Assembly (NCBI GenBank): GCA_029061025.1
Contig: JAIDSW010000221.1
Location: 1 to 36,554, forward strand
Source: Duncaniella sp.
GTDB lineage: Bacteria; Bacteroidota; Bacteroidia; Bacteroidales; Muribaculaceae
Direction: 5' to 3'
Length of the DNA stretch: 36,554 nt
Under the pieces are notes generated by a model. It saw only the letters and a list, made by a program, of their open reading frames with translations, made no database searches and was not told the origin of the DNA. Of the stretch, positions 9,794 through 18,799 are shown in pieces; within the stretch, counting starts at the first letter, position 1; each line of letters begins with the position of its first letter. Made by a program: the position numbers and the translations under genes.

Positions 9794-10341
9794 CAGTCGG
9801 CGAGGAGTAGCTCCACGGCTTCCGCGGCTGTGGCTACGATGTGACACAGCTTGCGGTTGTCGCGCATGAAATGAAGATCGTGCATTTTCTCAAACATCTC
9901 TATCAGCGGGTCATAAAATCCCTCATAGTTGAGTATTATTACCTTATGGCGATAGAGCCCCAGCTGATGCCAGGTCATTATCTCGCAGAGCTCGTCGAGA
10001 GTGCCTATGCCGCCCGGCAGAGCGATGGCGCCCGACGACATTTCGGCCATCTTGGCCTTGCGGGGGTGCATGCCGTCGGTGACGATGGTTTCGGTAAGGT
10101 CCGGGTGATTCCACTCCTTGTGCATCATGAATTCGGGCAATACGCCCACGGCTTCACCCCCGGCCTCAATGATACCTTCGATGCTCTCCTGCATCAGGCC
10201 GCCGCGGCCGCCACCGTTGATGAGGTAGAAGCCGTTTTCGCCCAGCATGCGACCCAGCTCGCGTGCGAGTGTTTTATATTTCACGTCGATGCCCGACGAC
10301 GAAGCGCCGTACACCACGATACCTTTCTTAACTTGTTCCAT
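9793..10341 (-). CDS. LOG-family (TIGR00730) Rossmann-fold protein
   Basis: LINGGGRGGLMQESIEG, MHPRKAKM, ALPGGIGTLDELCEIMTWHQLG (PGGxGTxxE motif). Confidence 0.93.
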   Translation of the reverse strand: MEQVKKGIVVYGASSSGIDVKYKTLARELGRMLGENGFYLINGGGRGGLMQESIEGIIEAGGEAVGVLPEFMMHKEWNHPDLTETIVTDGMHPRKAKMAEMSSGAIALPGGIGTLDELCEIMTWHQLGLYRHKVIILNYEGFYDPLIEMFEKMHDLHFMRDNRKLCHIVATAAEAVELLLAD

Positions 10342-10373
10342 GCCGCAAAATTAAGCAAAAAATCCCGTTATTA

Positions 10374-10404
10374 TTGTACCCGAGCCAAATTTTCGTACAT
10401 TTGC
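10374..10404 (+). promoter_or_regulatory. Promoter upstream of the RAYT gene
   Basis: TTG (10374-10376), 19-bp spacer, TACATTTGC (10396-10404). Confidence 0.6.
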
Positions 10405-10470
10405 GCCGCAAGCGGCTCTGCACTTACAAAAGCCCCGCAAAGCTTGTCAGCGCAAAAGCCGCTTGCGGCG
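10404..10470. repeat. REP-like inverted pair of GC-rich hairpins upstream of the RAYT gene
   Basis: CGCCGCAAGCGGCT (10404-10417) and perfect reverse complement AGCCGCTTGCGGCG (10457-10470); each arm is itself a short hairpin (GCCGC-AA-GCGGC). Confidence 0.75.
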
Positions 10471-10496
10471 TAGTAACCATTAAATTAAAAAGCCCT

Positions 10497-11387
10497 ATGG
10501 GTCGAGATCCCAAGCACGATTATCGAGGTCGTTCCATCTATCATATAACTATAGGAAAAGCTCCCCATTGCCCGAGCTTTTGCCAAATTTCAGGCACACC
10601 CGATCAACCAGTCATCAATAAATCGGCTGTCGGCTCGATCATAGAGCGACAAATACTCAACTTCCCCAATCTTTGTCCCGCCCTTCAGATCCTCCAATAT
10701 GCTATTATGCCCGATCATATCCATTTCGCCATCTTTGCCCGTGAATATCTGCCGAGGGCACTCGGAAGTTATATAGGTATGATGAAAGTCAAGACCGGAC
10801 AAATAATAAGAGAAGCCTACCCGCAGATATCCGATATTTTTACTCCCGATTTCCACGACCGATACCTGCTCCCCCGTCACAAACTGGATCATATCATCAC
10901 ATATATCCGTGAAAATCCTAAAAGACTGCTCGAGAGAATACTGAATCCCGATTTCTTTCAGCGACTCAATAATATCAATCTCAACGGCTCCCTTTGGCAA
11001 GCCTACGGAAATCTCCAGCTGCTGCAAAACCCCTTCAAAGCACCTGTAGTGATCCATCGTGCCGATACGGAATCTGTCGCAGACTACAAGACCCGCCGCT
11101 GGCGACATCTCTCTGAAAACGGAGGAGTATTGGTCTCGCCATTCATATCTCCCGCAGAAAAGGAAGTGCGCCGGCAATGTGAAGATGTCAATGGAAAAGT
11201 AATCCTGATTACCAATAAGCCTCTTGCCGAACGAGAAAAACCGGCGGCCCACGATTTCAATCAATGTGCCAAAGGTCAATTATTGATCCTTGCGCCCCAC
11301 ACGCCCCTCCCGCCGGGCCGAAAAACCTTCCTCCACCTCAATTCCACAGCAGAATCAATCGCTCTGTCATTAATATCACTTTGTTGA
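10497..11387 (+). mobile_element. Y1 HUH transposase of REP-associated (RAYT) type with C-terminal extension
   Basis: YHITIGK..., AIMPDHIHFAIF (HUH), HIITYIRENPKRLL (Tyr region); extra ~100 aa GGVLVSPFISPAEKEVRRQC...KVILI...KPAAHDFNQCAKGQLLILAP. Confidence 0.85.
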
Positions 11388-11431
11388 GGGAAAGAAAGAA
11401 CAGATGATTTTAATTGTGATAAAGGGTGATT

Positions 11432-11475
11432 AAAAAATCGAGAGGTCAAACATTACAGAGCCGTTGACCTCTCGA
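11432..11475 (-). terminator. Intrinsic terminator of the caspase operon
   Basis: Perfect 12-bp stem TCGAGAGGTCAA (11438-11449) / TTGACCTCTCGA (11464-11475) followed on the minus strand by TTTTTTAATC. Confidence 0.85.
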
Positions 11476-11511
11476 GTGTGGATTATTATAGTATGGATTA
11501 CAAATGGTATG

Positions 11512-12939
11512 TCATCTCAGTGTCTGGGTGCTCCAAGTTTTGTTGGTTGAAGATACCTGTGTTGTAGGAACTTGCGATTTGTCTTTTTCAATTACGGAGG
11601 TTCGTTTGACATTGTCGATGATATAATCACTCAGTTCTCCGAGAGTTGCATCTCCGTTGGACTCCTGAAGTTTTTTAAGCAGGAAATATGTCATCATTCC
11701 ATGTTCTTTCGAATCATAGGCATAGGCAGTCTGGTCGCCCTGAGCGGCTGCAAAAACTACAAGATTGCCGATTGGAGTTTCAGCCTTTATATTACGTTTA
11801 GCACCTCTTGCAGCCACAAGCATTTCGCCGTTTTTCTGAGAACCGCTGAAACAAGCGTCAATAAATAGGACGAGAGATTTAGCATCTAATTTGCCTAAGC
11901 TGGAATATACGTCACTTAATTTTATTGCAGTGGACGGATCTGTAGGATACCCATCGACGGGGAGAATGTAACCTTCGGTAGTTTTTTCATCATTAATACC
12001 ATGACCGGAATAATGTACAATAATCTTAGCTTTGCTTCCGGCTGTTTCGGCAAGCTCTTGCAAGCGGTTTAATGATCGTTTGATTTTAGACAATGTTCCA
12101 TCCTTTATTTGAATAATCTGATGTTCGGGAACACCAATAGCCATTCGGAGATATTGCTTGAATACATCTCCATCATTTAAGGCAAATGGTACTTTGTCAG
12201 CATCGTCGTAATTTTCATTTGAAATTATTAAAGCAAAAGTATTCTCAGCTACTTTTTTACTGTTGGGAATATTAATATCTACGTCGCTGACCATCTGGCG
12301 AGACTGTTGCATCAAGTCAGAATCAGAGGCTCTCTTGGTCGCAGCAAGATCTTGTGCCGGCTTGGTGTCGAATTGAGCCATAACAAGATCGTTTGTAGGT
12401 ATTTGTAATGCAGGTGAAAGAGAGGGATCTACACTGAAATCATAAATTTCAGCCGGTGCACCTGATTCCATGCGGAATATCGCATACTCTCCTTTAGTAA
12501 GAGTCTCTGCAGGCCATACTTTATATACTTCGTCTGAAATTTTCTCTGTTCTAAGAGGGAGATCGTCAATTTTGGTAGTCGTGCCTGAATATGCTCCTGT
12601 GGAAGCAAAAGCAAATTCGCGAGTATTCTTTTTGCCTTTTTTAAGTTGCACGAGTTTCCATGACCTGATAGGTATTTGCTTGGGAGTGTGGATGTAAAAG
12701 TAATTTGCTCCCAATGGCAGAATCAGTTCAGCGAATTTACCGTCAAGGACTACACTCGTTTTTAGTTTTGCACCATAGGCGGCTAAAAATGCTTTGCCGC
12801 TGACTTTTGTGCCTACAGTCGTCGCTCTGGTTACAGGTTCCAACTGGGAGTGAGAGTTAAGCACGTACACATCTTGTGCCGACGCATAGGCCGCACATAA
12901 TAACAGTGCGGATAAAATGCAATAAAGTCGAAGTTTCAT
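11512..12939 (-). CDS. Exported caspase-family (peptidase C14) protein
   Basis: Signal peptide MKLRLYCILSALLLCAAYASAQ; FALIISNENYDDADKVPFALNDGDVF; KIIVHYSGHGIND (catalytic His); LVLFIDACFSGS (catalytic Cys). Confidence 0.92.
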   Translation of the reverse strand: MKLRLYCILSALLLCAAYASAQDVYVLNSHSQLEPVTRATTVGTKVSGKAFLAAYGAKLKTSVVLDGKFAELILPLGANYFYIHTPKQIPIRSWKLVQLKKGKKNTREFAFASTGAYSGTTTKIDDLPLRTEKISDEVYKVWPAETLTKGEYAIFRMESGAPAEIYDFSVDPSLSPALQIPTNDLVMAQFDTKPAQDLAATKRASDSDLMQQSRQMVSDVDINIPNSKKVAENTFALIISNENYDDADKVPFALNDGDVFKQYLRMAIGVPEHQIIQIKDGTLSKIKRSLNRLQELAETAGSKAKIIVHYSGHGINDEKTTEGYILPVDGYPTDPSTAIKLSDVYSSLGKLDAKSLVLFIDACFSGSQKNGEMLVAARGAKRNIKAETPIGNLVVFAAAQGDQTAYAYDSKEHGMMTYFLLKKLQESNGDATLGELSDYIIDNVKRTSVIEKDKSQVPTTQVSSTNKTWSTQTLR

Positions 12940-13805
12940 TTACTTGAAATTTTAATAGGAATTTTATTCAATGTAATGTCGTTGTGTTTAGCTTGAAGTT
13001 TTGCAAGCCACTTGTTGAATTCTTTAACAGATGTTTCTTTTATGGCCGTAAGGTCTTCTTTTACATTTAGAGAGACTTTATTAAATTTCTCGGGAGAAAA
13101 AATTATAACTACGTCATTGAATTCTACTTGTCTGTCGCATGTTAACGAATACTCATCAACCAAATCGGGATTTTGTGAAGCCTTATCTTTTGAGAAGAAG
13201 AAATATTCCTTATCGGCATCAACCTTAAATGTTCCATCTTTGCTTTCGCGATAAGGCAATAGGCAGAGAGCTGTATCATCATCATGACAGATCAGAAATA
13301 CATTAAGGTAACCTCCGGCAGGCGATTTGAAATATAAATACATTTCATCTCCATCTGTGAATTCGTTGGAGGCATATCTCTTATTCGGGGAATTTTTTAA
13401 TATTGTAGCTTCGAAATCAGTTCTCAAACCAATTATCTCTTGTACATATCCTTCTACTGTACAGGTAATGACAGGAATACGATCTTCAAAATCATATTCG
13501 AAGACAGGATCGCAAGTGTTTTCCACCCACTCCCCTTTTAAGGAGCTGTTGGAATAAGAAGAATAAAAATCTTCGTCAGATTGGGTGGAAACTATACTTG
13601 AAGCTGTTTCAGAAACATTCATGCCGAGAGCGTCATTTACGGCTTTGAGTTGAGCGCGCAAAAGAGCTATTCTTTCAGCCTCAGCCGGTGTCTCATTCCT
13701 GTTGGCTTTATATGTATATGTCGCCTTAGCCCATACTCGCTTTTGCGCATAAACATTTAAGCTGAATAGGGAAATTACAAATATTAAAAGTGAAACTCGA
13801 ATCAT
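12936..13805 (-). CDS. Exported DUF4384-like protein
   Basis: Signal peptide MIRVSLLIFVISLFSLNVYAQ; DEMYLYFKSPAGGYLNVFLICHDDDTALCLLPY (DUF4384-like); 4-bp overlap with caspase gene. Confidence 0.75.
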   Translation of the reverse strand: MIRVSLLIFVISLFSLNVYAQKRVWAKATYTYKANRNETPAEAERIALLRAQLKAVNDALGMNVSETASSIVSTQSDEDFYSSYSNSSLKGEWVENTCDPVFEYDFEDRIPVITCTVEGYVQEIIGLRTDFEATILKNSPNKRYASNEFTDGDEMYLYFKSPAGGYLNVFLICHDDDTALCLLPYRESKDGTFKVDADKEYFFFSKDKASQNPDLVDEYSLTCDRQVEFNDVVIIFSPEKFNKVSLNVKEDLTAIKETSVKEFNKWLAKLQAKHNDITLNKIPIKISSK

Positions 13806-14488
13806 TTAGATTTGTTCTGCTCAAGTTTACCAGACAATTTCTTGTATAATTCTTCGTTTTTGTTTTTTACACCCGATAGCCATGCTTCCGTTGCCTCTTC
13901 TTTTAATGTTGAGATTTTTAAAGCCATGGATACCTCTACTTGATATTTCCCATTATCAGTATCTCTGTACCATTCCGTAATAACAATAGTTCTTTTTAAT
14001 TTTTGTTGCACAAAGGATGTGTTTACCTCATTCATTTCATTAACATCCCTGACCTCTTCATCACTTAATTCTTTGTGATTAATAGAGCCCTCAATTATTG
14101 CTCCCATCTCTGTTTCGAGAGATTTTGCAATAGCAAGACGAGCCTGCTGTTTCGCTGCAGCTTGGGCAGATGAAAGGGTGTTGCCTACGGCAGTACCTGA
14201 CTGAACGATATATTCCAATTCCCCGTCCTCGTTAGGCTCTTCATATTGCCATGCGCGATCCAATTGAGCTTCGATAGATTTTCCTGCACCGATAGGTCTC
14301 CATCCTTTTTTTGTCAGCTCTTTAGCTCGTTTACGAGCGCTTTTGCTGGCTTTTGTATCAAACTCTTTTCGATACTCGGCATTGATTTCTTTTCTGGTTT
14401 TCTTCGTTTTCTCAGCTGCTGATGTCGACACTGTCGTCAAACCGGCGAAAAACACTGCACACAACAAGAAATAGATAAATTTTTTCAT
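13802..14488 (-). CDS. Exported hypothetical protein, weakly LPP20-like
   Basis: Signal peptide MKKFIYFLLCAVFFAGLTTVSTSA; VQSGTAVGNTLSSAQAAAKQQARLAIAKSLETEMGA pattern; 4-bp overlap with next gene. Confidence 0.6.
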   Translation of the reverse strand: MKKFIYFLLCAVFFAGLTTVSTSAAEKTKKTRKEINAEYRKEFDTKASKSARKRAKELTKKGWRPIGAGKSIEAQLDRAWQYEEPNEDGELEYIVQSGTAVGNTLSSAQAAAKQQARLAIAKSLETEMGAIIEGSINHKELSDEEVRDVNEMNEVNTSFVQQKLKRTIVITEWYRDTDNGKYQVEVSMALKISTLKEEATEAWLSGVKNKNEELYKKLSGKLEQNKSK

Positions 14489-14502
14489 AGCTGAACTGTG
14501 AA

Positions 14503-14536
14503 TAAAAGTAATTGTTGGAAGACTCACAGTCCAACA
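14503..14536 (-). promoter_or_regulatory. Possible promoter and operator of the caspase operon
   Basis: Minus TTG-N21-TACTTTTA (near TAnnTTTG); TGTTGGA (14513-14519) / TCCAACA (14530-14536) inverted repeat. Confidence 0.4.
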
Positions 14537-14541
14537 TTATA

Positions 14542-14640
14542 CAAAAAAAGCGTGAGAGTCTGTATCAGTCACTCGTCCCACGAATCGAGGCTCTGGCATG
14601 TGCCCTTCTGAGTAGAACGAGCAACGCGGAGCCTCACGCT
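14542..14640 (-). ncRNA. Unidentified ~92-nt structured RNA with intrinsic terminator
   Basis: Minus strand AGCGTGAG (14640-14633) ... CTCACGCT (14556-14549) immediately followed by TTTTTTT; internal CTCGT/ACGAG and GGC/GCC pairings. Confidence 0.5.
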
Positions 14641-15040
14641 GTATGATATAATTATATAAAAGAGTATGTATCGCTACATTCTCAATTAAATAAAGGTATA
14701 CCATACCCGTAGACGCCTATCATTGCTACATTCCTGACTCAGAGATTCAAAACTGCCAGATTTCGATCCGTCAAGAATCAGCGCGGATAAACGCTTTATA
14801 ATTATGTCTTTGCCAAAGCTATAAGCCACGGCGATAACTTTGCACCCGCCCCATCAACCCACATCAGGGCTCCGCAAGCGATATGCACCGGCAAATTTAA
14901 TAGAAATATAAATATCCTGCAATACCCTTTCACCATATTTTTCTTGGATTTTTGTGATGATAGGGTATTGCTCGGCCGGACGCTCTAGAGTGAGCGCCTC
15001 TATCGGATTGAATATCAAAGTAATAAAACAACGGAGGGAA

Positions 15041-16432
15041 TTACTCCTCCTCGGGGGCGGTGAATTCGTAGGCGCCGATGGTGCCTGTGCGCTCGATGCC
15101 GTAGAAGTCGGCGGGGGCAAGGGGGAGGGAGAGTGCCGGCGAGTCATAGCCGATGGCGGGTGACTCGGGCTTGAGGCGGTAGTCGAAGATGTATTTCGAC
15201 CGCTCGGTGTAGTAGAGCGGGTCAGTGTCCCAGAGACATTCCACGAAATTGTCGTCGTCCTCGCCTTCGCTCTTGAAAAGGCAGCGGCGGAATGTAACGT
15301 TCATGCCCGTCAGGTCGCCGTGCGACAGGTCGGTGCCGTTCCCGTAGATGATCGAGTTGGTAAACTCGGCCTGAAGGCGGGGCAGTCCGCTCTCGTCGTC
15401 GGTATCGTCGTCGGTGTGGCTCAGCTGCACGGCCTCGCCGTAGAGCACCGAGAAAAGGTAATAGTTGGCGATGGTGCAGTGGTCGAAGCGCGCTTTGCCT
15501 CCGTGGAGCAGCAGTGTGCCGTAGGCGGCTTCGGCTATCTCCGTGCCCATGGCGGTGACATCGGCGTGCCAGGCTGTCAGTGACCGGCCGGCGGAGTTAC
15601 GAAGGCGGCTGTTGACGATGGTGAGCTGCGAGAGCGAATCGGCGAGCACGCCGCTCACGGTGTTGCGCACCACAGAGTGGCTCAGCAGGTTGTCGCGGCT
15701 GCCGGTGGCAAATGTCAGTCCCTGCCACTGCGATGCCATGAGGTCAAACGATATCGAGCCAACGACATTGTCGGTGCGGTCGCCCGAGAAATGCACGGGT
15801 GCGTCGGGTGTGCCCACGCTGCGCAGGGTGCCGTAGACTTTCATAGAGGCGCCGTCGTGAAACATAATGCGCGTGCCGGGCTCGATGGTGAGCGTAACGC
15901 CGGGAGCCACCACGAGCGAGTCGAAAATCTGGTGAGGATACTCGGCGGTAAAGCGCGTGTCGGCGGTGATTATCTCGGCACGGTGACGCTTGACGTCAAA
16001 GGCGTCGGCATTGAGCACCACGGTGCGAGTGACGCCGCGCGTGGTGAAGTCCACGTGATCTTTCACCTCGTTGAGTCCCGGTGCCGACTGCTCGGGAAGC
16101 GTGGCCTCGACGAATACGAAAATCGAGTCGTTGGGGCGGATCTGTATATTGGAGAAATCGCGGCCCGAGAAGCCGTCGACATTCATGCGGAACACGGTCG
16201 AGCCGCTTCGCAGGGCGATGCGGTCGATATTGAGGATCTTGTCGTGGCGGTTGTAGACGGTAAAGCGGAATGTGGGCGTTCCCTGCGAGGTGATACTCGG
16301 GCCCATTTTCAGCGTGTCGACTGAAAATAGCGGCTGCACCTGCGGCGAAGTAGCCACCGAGTCCTCGATACACGAAGTCACGGCCACCGCGGCAAGAATT
16401 ATTGATATGATATTGAAGATAAACGTTTTCAT
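15041..16432 (-). CDS. Lipoprotein with right-handed parallel beta-helix-like region
   Basis: Lipobox AVTSC; VAPGVTLTIEPGTRIMFHDGASMKVYGTLRSVGTPDAPVHFSGDR typical of beta-helix proteins. Confidence 0.75.
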   Translation of the reverse strand: MKTFIFNIISIILAAVAVTSCIEDSVATSPQVQPLFSVDTLKMGPSITSQGTPTFRFTVYNRHDKILNIDRIALRSGSTVFRMNVDGFSGRDFSNIQIRPNDSIFVFVEATLPEQSAPGLNEVKDHVDFTTRGVTRTVVLNADAFDVKRHRAEIITADTRFTAEYPHQIFDSLVVAPGVTLTIEPGTRIMFHDGASMKVYGTLRSVGTPDAPVHFSGDRTDNVVGSISFDLMASQWQGLTFATGSRDNLLSHSVVRNTVSGVLADSLSQLTIVNSRLRNSAGRSLTAWHADVTAMGTEIAEAAYGTLLLHGGKARFDHCTIANYYLFSVLYGEAVQLSHTDDDTDDESGLPRLQAEFTNSIIYGNGTDLSHGDLTGMNVTFRRCLFKSEGEDDDNFVECLWDTDPLYYTERSKYIFDYRLKPESPAIGYDSPALSLPLAPADFYGIERTGTIGAYEFTAPEEE

Positions 16433-16489
16433 GCTATCTACAATAACGCCCTCCGCGCCTTAATATTGCAGCACGGTAGTTAAGATATG

Positions 16490-18160
16490 TCAATAGTGGA
16501 ACGAGCTGCCGCCGAGGAATTCGCGCAGGAGACTCGTGGGGGGTATCATGGTGGAGGGGATGGGGAGGAAGTAGCTCAGGAAGCGGCGCAGGCGCCATGC
16601 CTCGCCGTATTCGGGCACGTCGCGGGGCACGTCGCGCAGCACTCGTTCGGCTTCGTCGCGCATCACTCCCATCTCGAAAAGAAGCGAGGAGTTGAACATC
16701 GAGTCGGCATTTTCCTGATAGGGAAATATCCATTTTTCCTCGCCGCGGCGCACGCTCGGCCAGCGGCGTATGGTGTCGAGCGGCGAGGTGCCGCGGTATT
16801 TGTAGTCGCGGATTATGCGGCGCAGCAGTCGGTTGTCGGTGGTCGACACCCAGTTGTGGTCGTCGATCGAGAGAGTGGTGAGCGCCGATACGTAAATCTT
16901 GTAGAGCTGATCGGCCGGAATGGCGGGTGTGAGGCCGGGATTGAGGCCGTGTATACCCTCGATGAGCAACACTGTGTTGTGACCGAGGCTTATGCGGTTG
17001 CCGCGGTATTCGCGCATTCCGGTCTCGAAGTTATATAGCGGCAGTTCCACCTCGCCGCCGGCTATGAGGGTGGAAAGGTGCTCGTTGAACAGCTTCAGGT
17101 CGAGAGCATAGAGCGATTCGTAGTCATATTCGCCATCGGCATCGCGGGGTGTGTGCTCGCGGTCCACGAAATAGTCATCGAGCGAGATCATCACGGGATG
17201 CACGAGATTGGTGAGCAGCTGCACCGCTAATCGCTTGGTGAAAGTGGTCTTGCCCGACGATGAGGGACCGGCCACAAGCACTATCTTCGAGCCACCCTCG
17301 CGGTAGCGTCGGGTGATGTCGTCGGCTATCTCGCCAATGTATTTGGTGTGGATTGCTTCGGCCACGTTGATCATCATAGAGGTCTCGTGCTTCTCTACGA
17401 GGCGGTTGACGTCGCCGGCGTCGCGGGTGCCTATGATGGAATTGAAGCGGAGGTAGCGGGTGAAGGCATCGAAAAGGCGCGGCTGCGGCAGCGGCTCTAC
17501 CGCGCGCGACAGATCGGCAGGATCGGGGCCGAGGAGAAGGAATCCGTCTTGCCAGGCCACGAGGTCAAAGGTCGAGAGCAGCCCGGTCGACGGCGCAAGG
17601 GCGCCATAATAGCTGTCGGCCAATCCGTCGAGACGGTAATAGACCGTATACAGCTCGTGAAGCGTTGAAATCAGTTTCACCTTGTCGTCGAGTCCCTGGG
17701 CGCGGAAAATATCTATTACCTCGGCCGTGGGGCGCTCGCAGCGGATGAAGGGCAGATCGCGCTCCACAAGTGACCGCATCTCGCGGCGTATGGCTTCGGC
17801 AGCTTCCTCGCGCGGTATCTCAAGGTCATTGATGCGGCAGAAGTATCCGCGGCTTACGGAGTGCTCTATGTCGAGGCGATGGCCGGGATAGAGGCGGTCG
17901 ACGGCGCGGTAAAGCATCATGCACAGCGATCGGATGTAGCAGCGACGTCCCGACGGTGATGCCGCCGACAGAAATTCCACCTGCTTCGGGGCGAAAAGGG
18001 GATATTGAAGCTCTTCGGTCTTATTGTTGACGCGGGCGCAAATGGGTGTGAAAGGGATCAGGTCTTTCACCTGATTGTAAATATCGGTGAGAGTATCGCC
18101 TCCGTTGAAAGGGATGTATGACGATGTATTGATGCAGTATACTTGTAGATTGGGGTTCAT
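16490..18160 (-). CDS. Nucleoside (uridine-like) kinase
   Basis: VAGPSSSGKTTFTKRLAVQL Walker A, SLDDYFVDREHTPRD, N-terminal TGS/ThrRS-like region. Confidence 0.85.
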   Translation of the reverse strand: MNPNLQVYCINTSSYIPFNGGDTLTDIYNQVKDLIPFTPICARVNNKTEELQYPLFAPKQVEFLSAASPSGRRCYIRSLCMMLYRAVDRLYPGHRLDIEHSVSRGYFCRINDLEIPREEAAEAIRREMRSLVERDLPFIRCERPTAEVIDIFRAQGLDDKVKLISTLHELYTVYYRLDGLADSYYGALAPSTGLLSTFDLVAWQDGFLLLGPDPADLSRAVEPLPQPRLFDAFTRYLRFNSIIGTRDAGDVNRLVEKHETSMMINVAEAIHTKYIGEIADDITRRYREGGSKIVLVAGPSSSGKTTFTKRLAVQLLTNLVHPVMISLDDYFVDREHTPRDADGEYDYESLYALDLKLFNEHLSTLIAGGEVELPLYNFETGMREYRGNRISLGHNTVLLIEGIHGLNPGLTPAIPADQLYKIYVSALTTLSIDDHNWVSTTDNRLLRRIIRDYKYRGTSPLDTIRRWPSVRRGEEKWIFPYQENADSMFNSSLLFEMGVMRDEAERVLRDVPRDVPEYGEAWRLRRFLSYFLPIPSTMIPPTSLLREFLGGSSFHY

Positions 18161-18249
18161 GGTTTCATGATATTTGACAGGTGAAGATACGAAATAATTA
18201 TGTTATCACAACATAACTGAAGCAGCATTTAACGATTGTTTAACAAATA

Positions 18250-18723
18250 TCAATCATGATGGTAGGGTTCGCCGCGGATTATGGTCATGGCGCGGTAGAT
18301 CTGCTCGGTGAAGAAGAGGCGTATCATCTCATGGGTGAATGTCATGCGCGACAGCGACAGTCGCTCGGGTACGGCCGCATATACCTCGGACGAGAATCCG
18401 TAGGGGCCGCCTATGATATAGACCAGGCGCTTCACTCCGCGGCACGCGCGTGCGTCGATGGTCTCGGAGAGCTGTCGTGAAGTCAGCTCTTTGCCGCGCT
18501 CGTCGAGGAGCACCACCGCGTCGCCGGGCTGCAGCATGGCAAGTATCGCCTTGCCCTCGCGCTCTTTCTGTGCATCGGGGGTGAGCGAGCGCGCGCCCTT
18601 GATGTCGGGCACCACGGCGGTCTCGAATTTCATGTAATGGTTGATGCGCGCGGTGTATTCGTCGATTGCGCTGTTGATGTAGCCTGTGGAGGTCTTGCCT
18701 ACGGTTATGAGCAGTATTTTCAT
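18250..18723 (-). CDS. rlmH: 23S rRNA (pseudouridine(1915)-N(3))-methyltransferase RlmH
   Basis: MKILLITVGKT...LDERGKELTSRQLS...YIIGGPYGFSSEV...FTHEMIRLFFTEQIYRAMTIIRGEPYHHD. Confidence 0.97.
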   Translation of the reverse strand: MKILLITVGKTSTGYINSAIDEYTARINHYMKFETAVVPDIKGARSLTPDAQKEREGKAILAMLQPGDAVVLLDERGKELTSRQLSETIDARACRGVKRLVYIIGGPYGFSSEVYAAVPERLSLSRMTFTHEMIRLFFTEQIYRAMTIIRGEPYHHD

Positions 18724-18737
18724 TGCGGGAAAAAGAA

Positions 18738-18769
18738 ATCGGGTCGGCCGGAGTGTCGGCCGACCCGAT
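18738..18769 (-). terminator. Terminator of the xylose operon
   Basis: Perfect 13-bp stem ATCGGGTCGGCCG/CGGCCGACCCGAT; minus strand followed by TTCTTTTTCCC. Confidence 0.8.
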
Positions 18770-18799
18770 GGGTATTGATGGATTGATGATGATGACTGA

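Noticed and set aside
10590-11279. 229-aa - strand ORF opposite the RAYT gene
   Set aside because: The + strand frame has clear Y1 transposase motifs; the minus frame has none.
14542-14640. Second SRP RNA or tRNA
   Set aside because: No SRP domain IV motif (GGAAGCA-like) and no cloverleaf with a normal T-arm; left as unidentified RNA.
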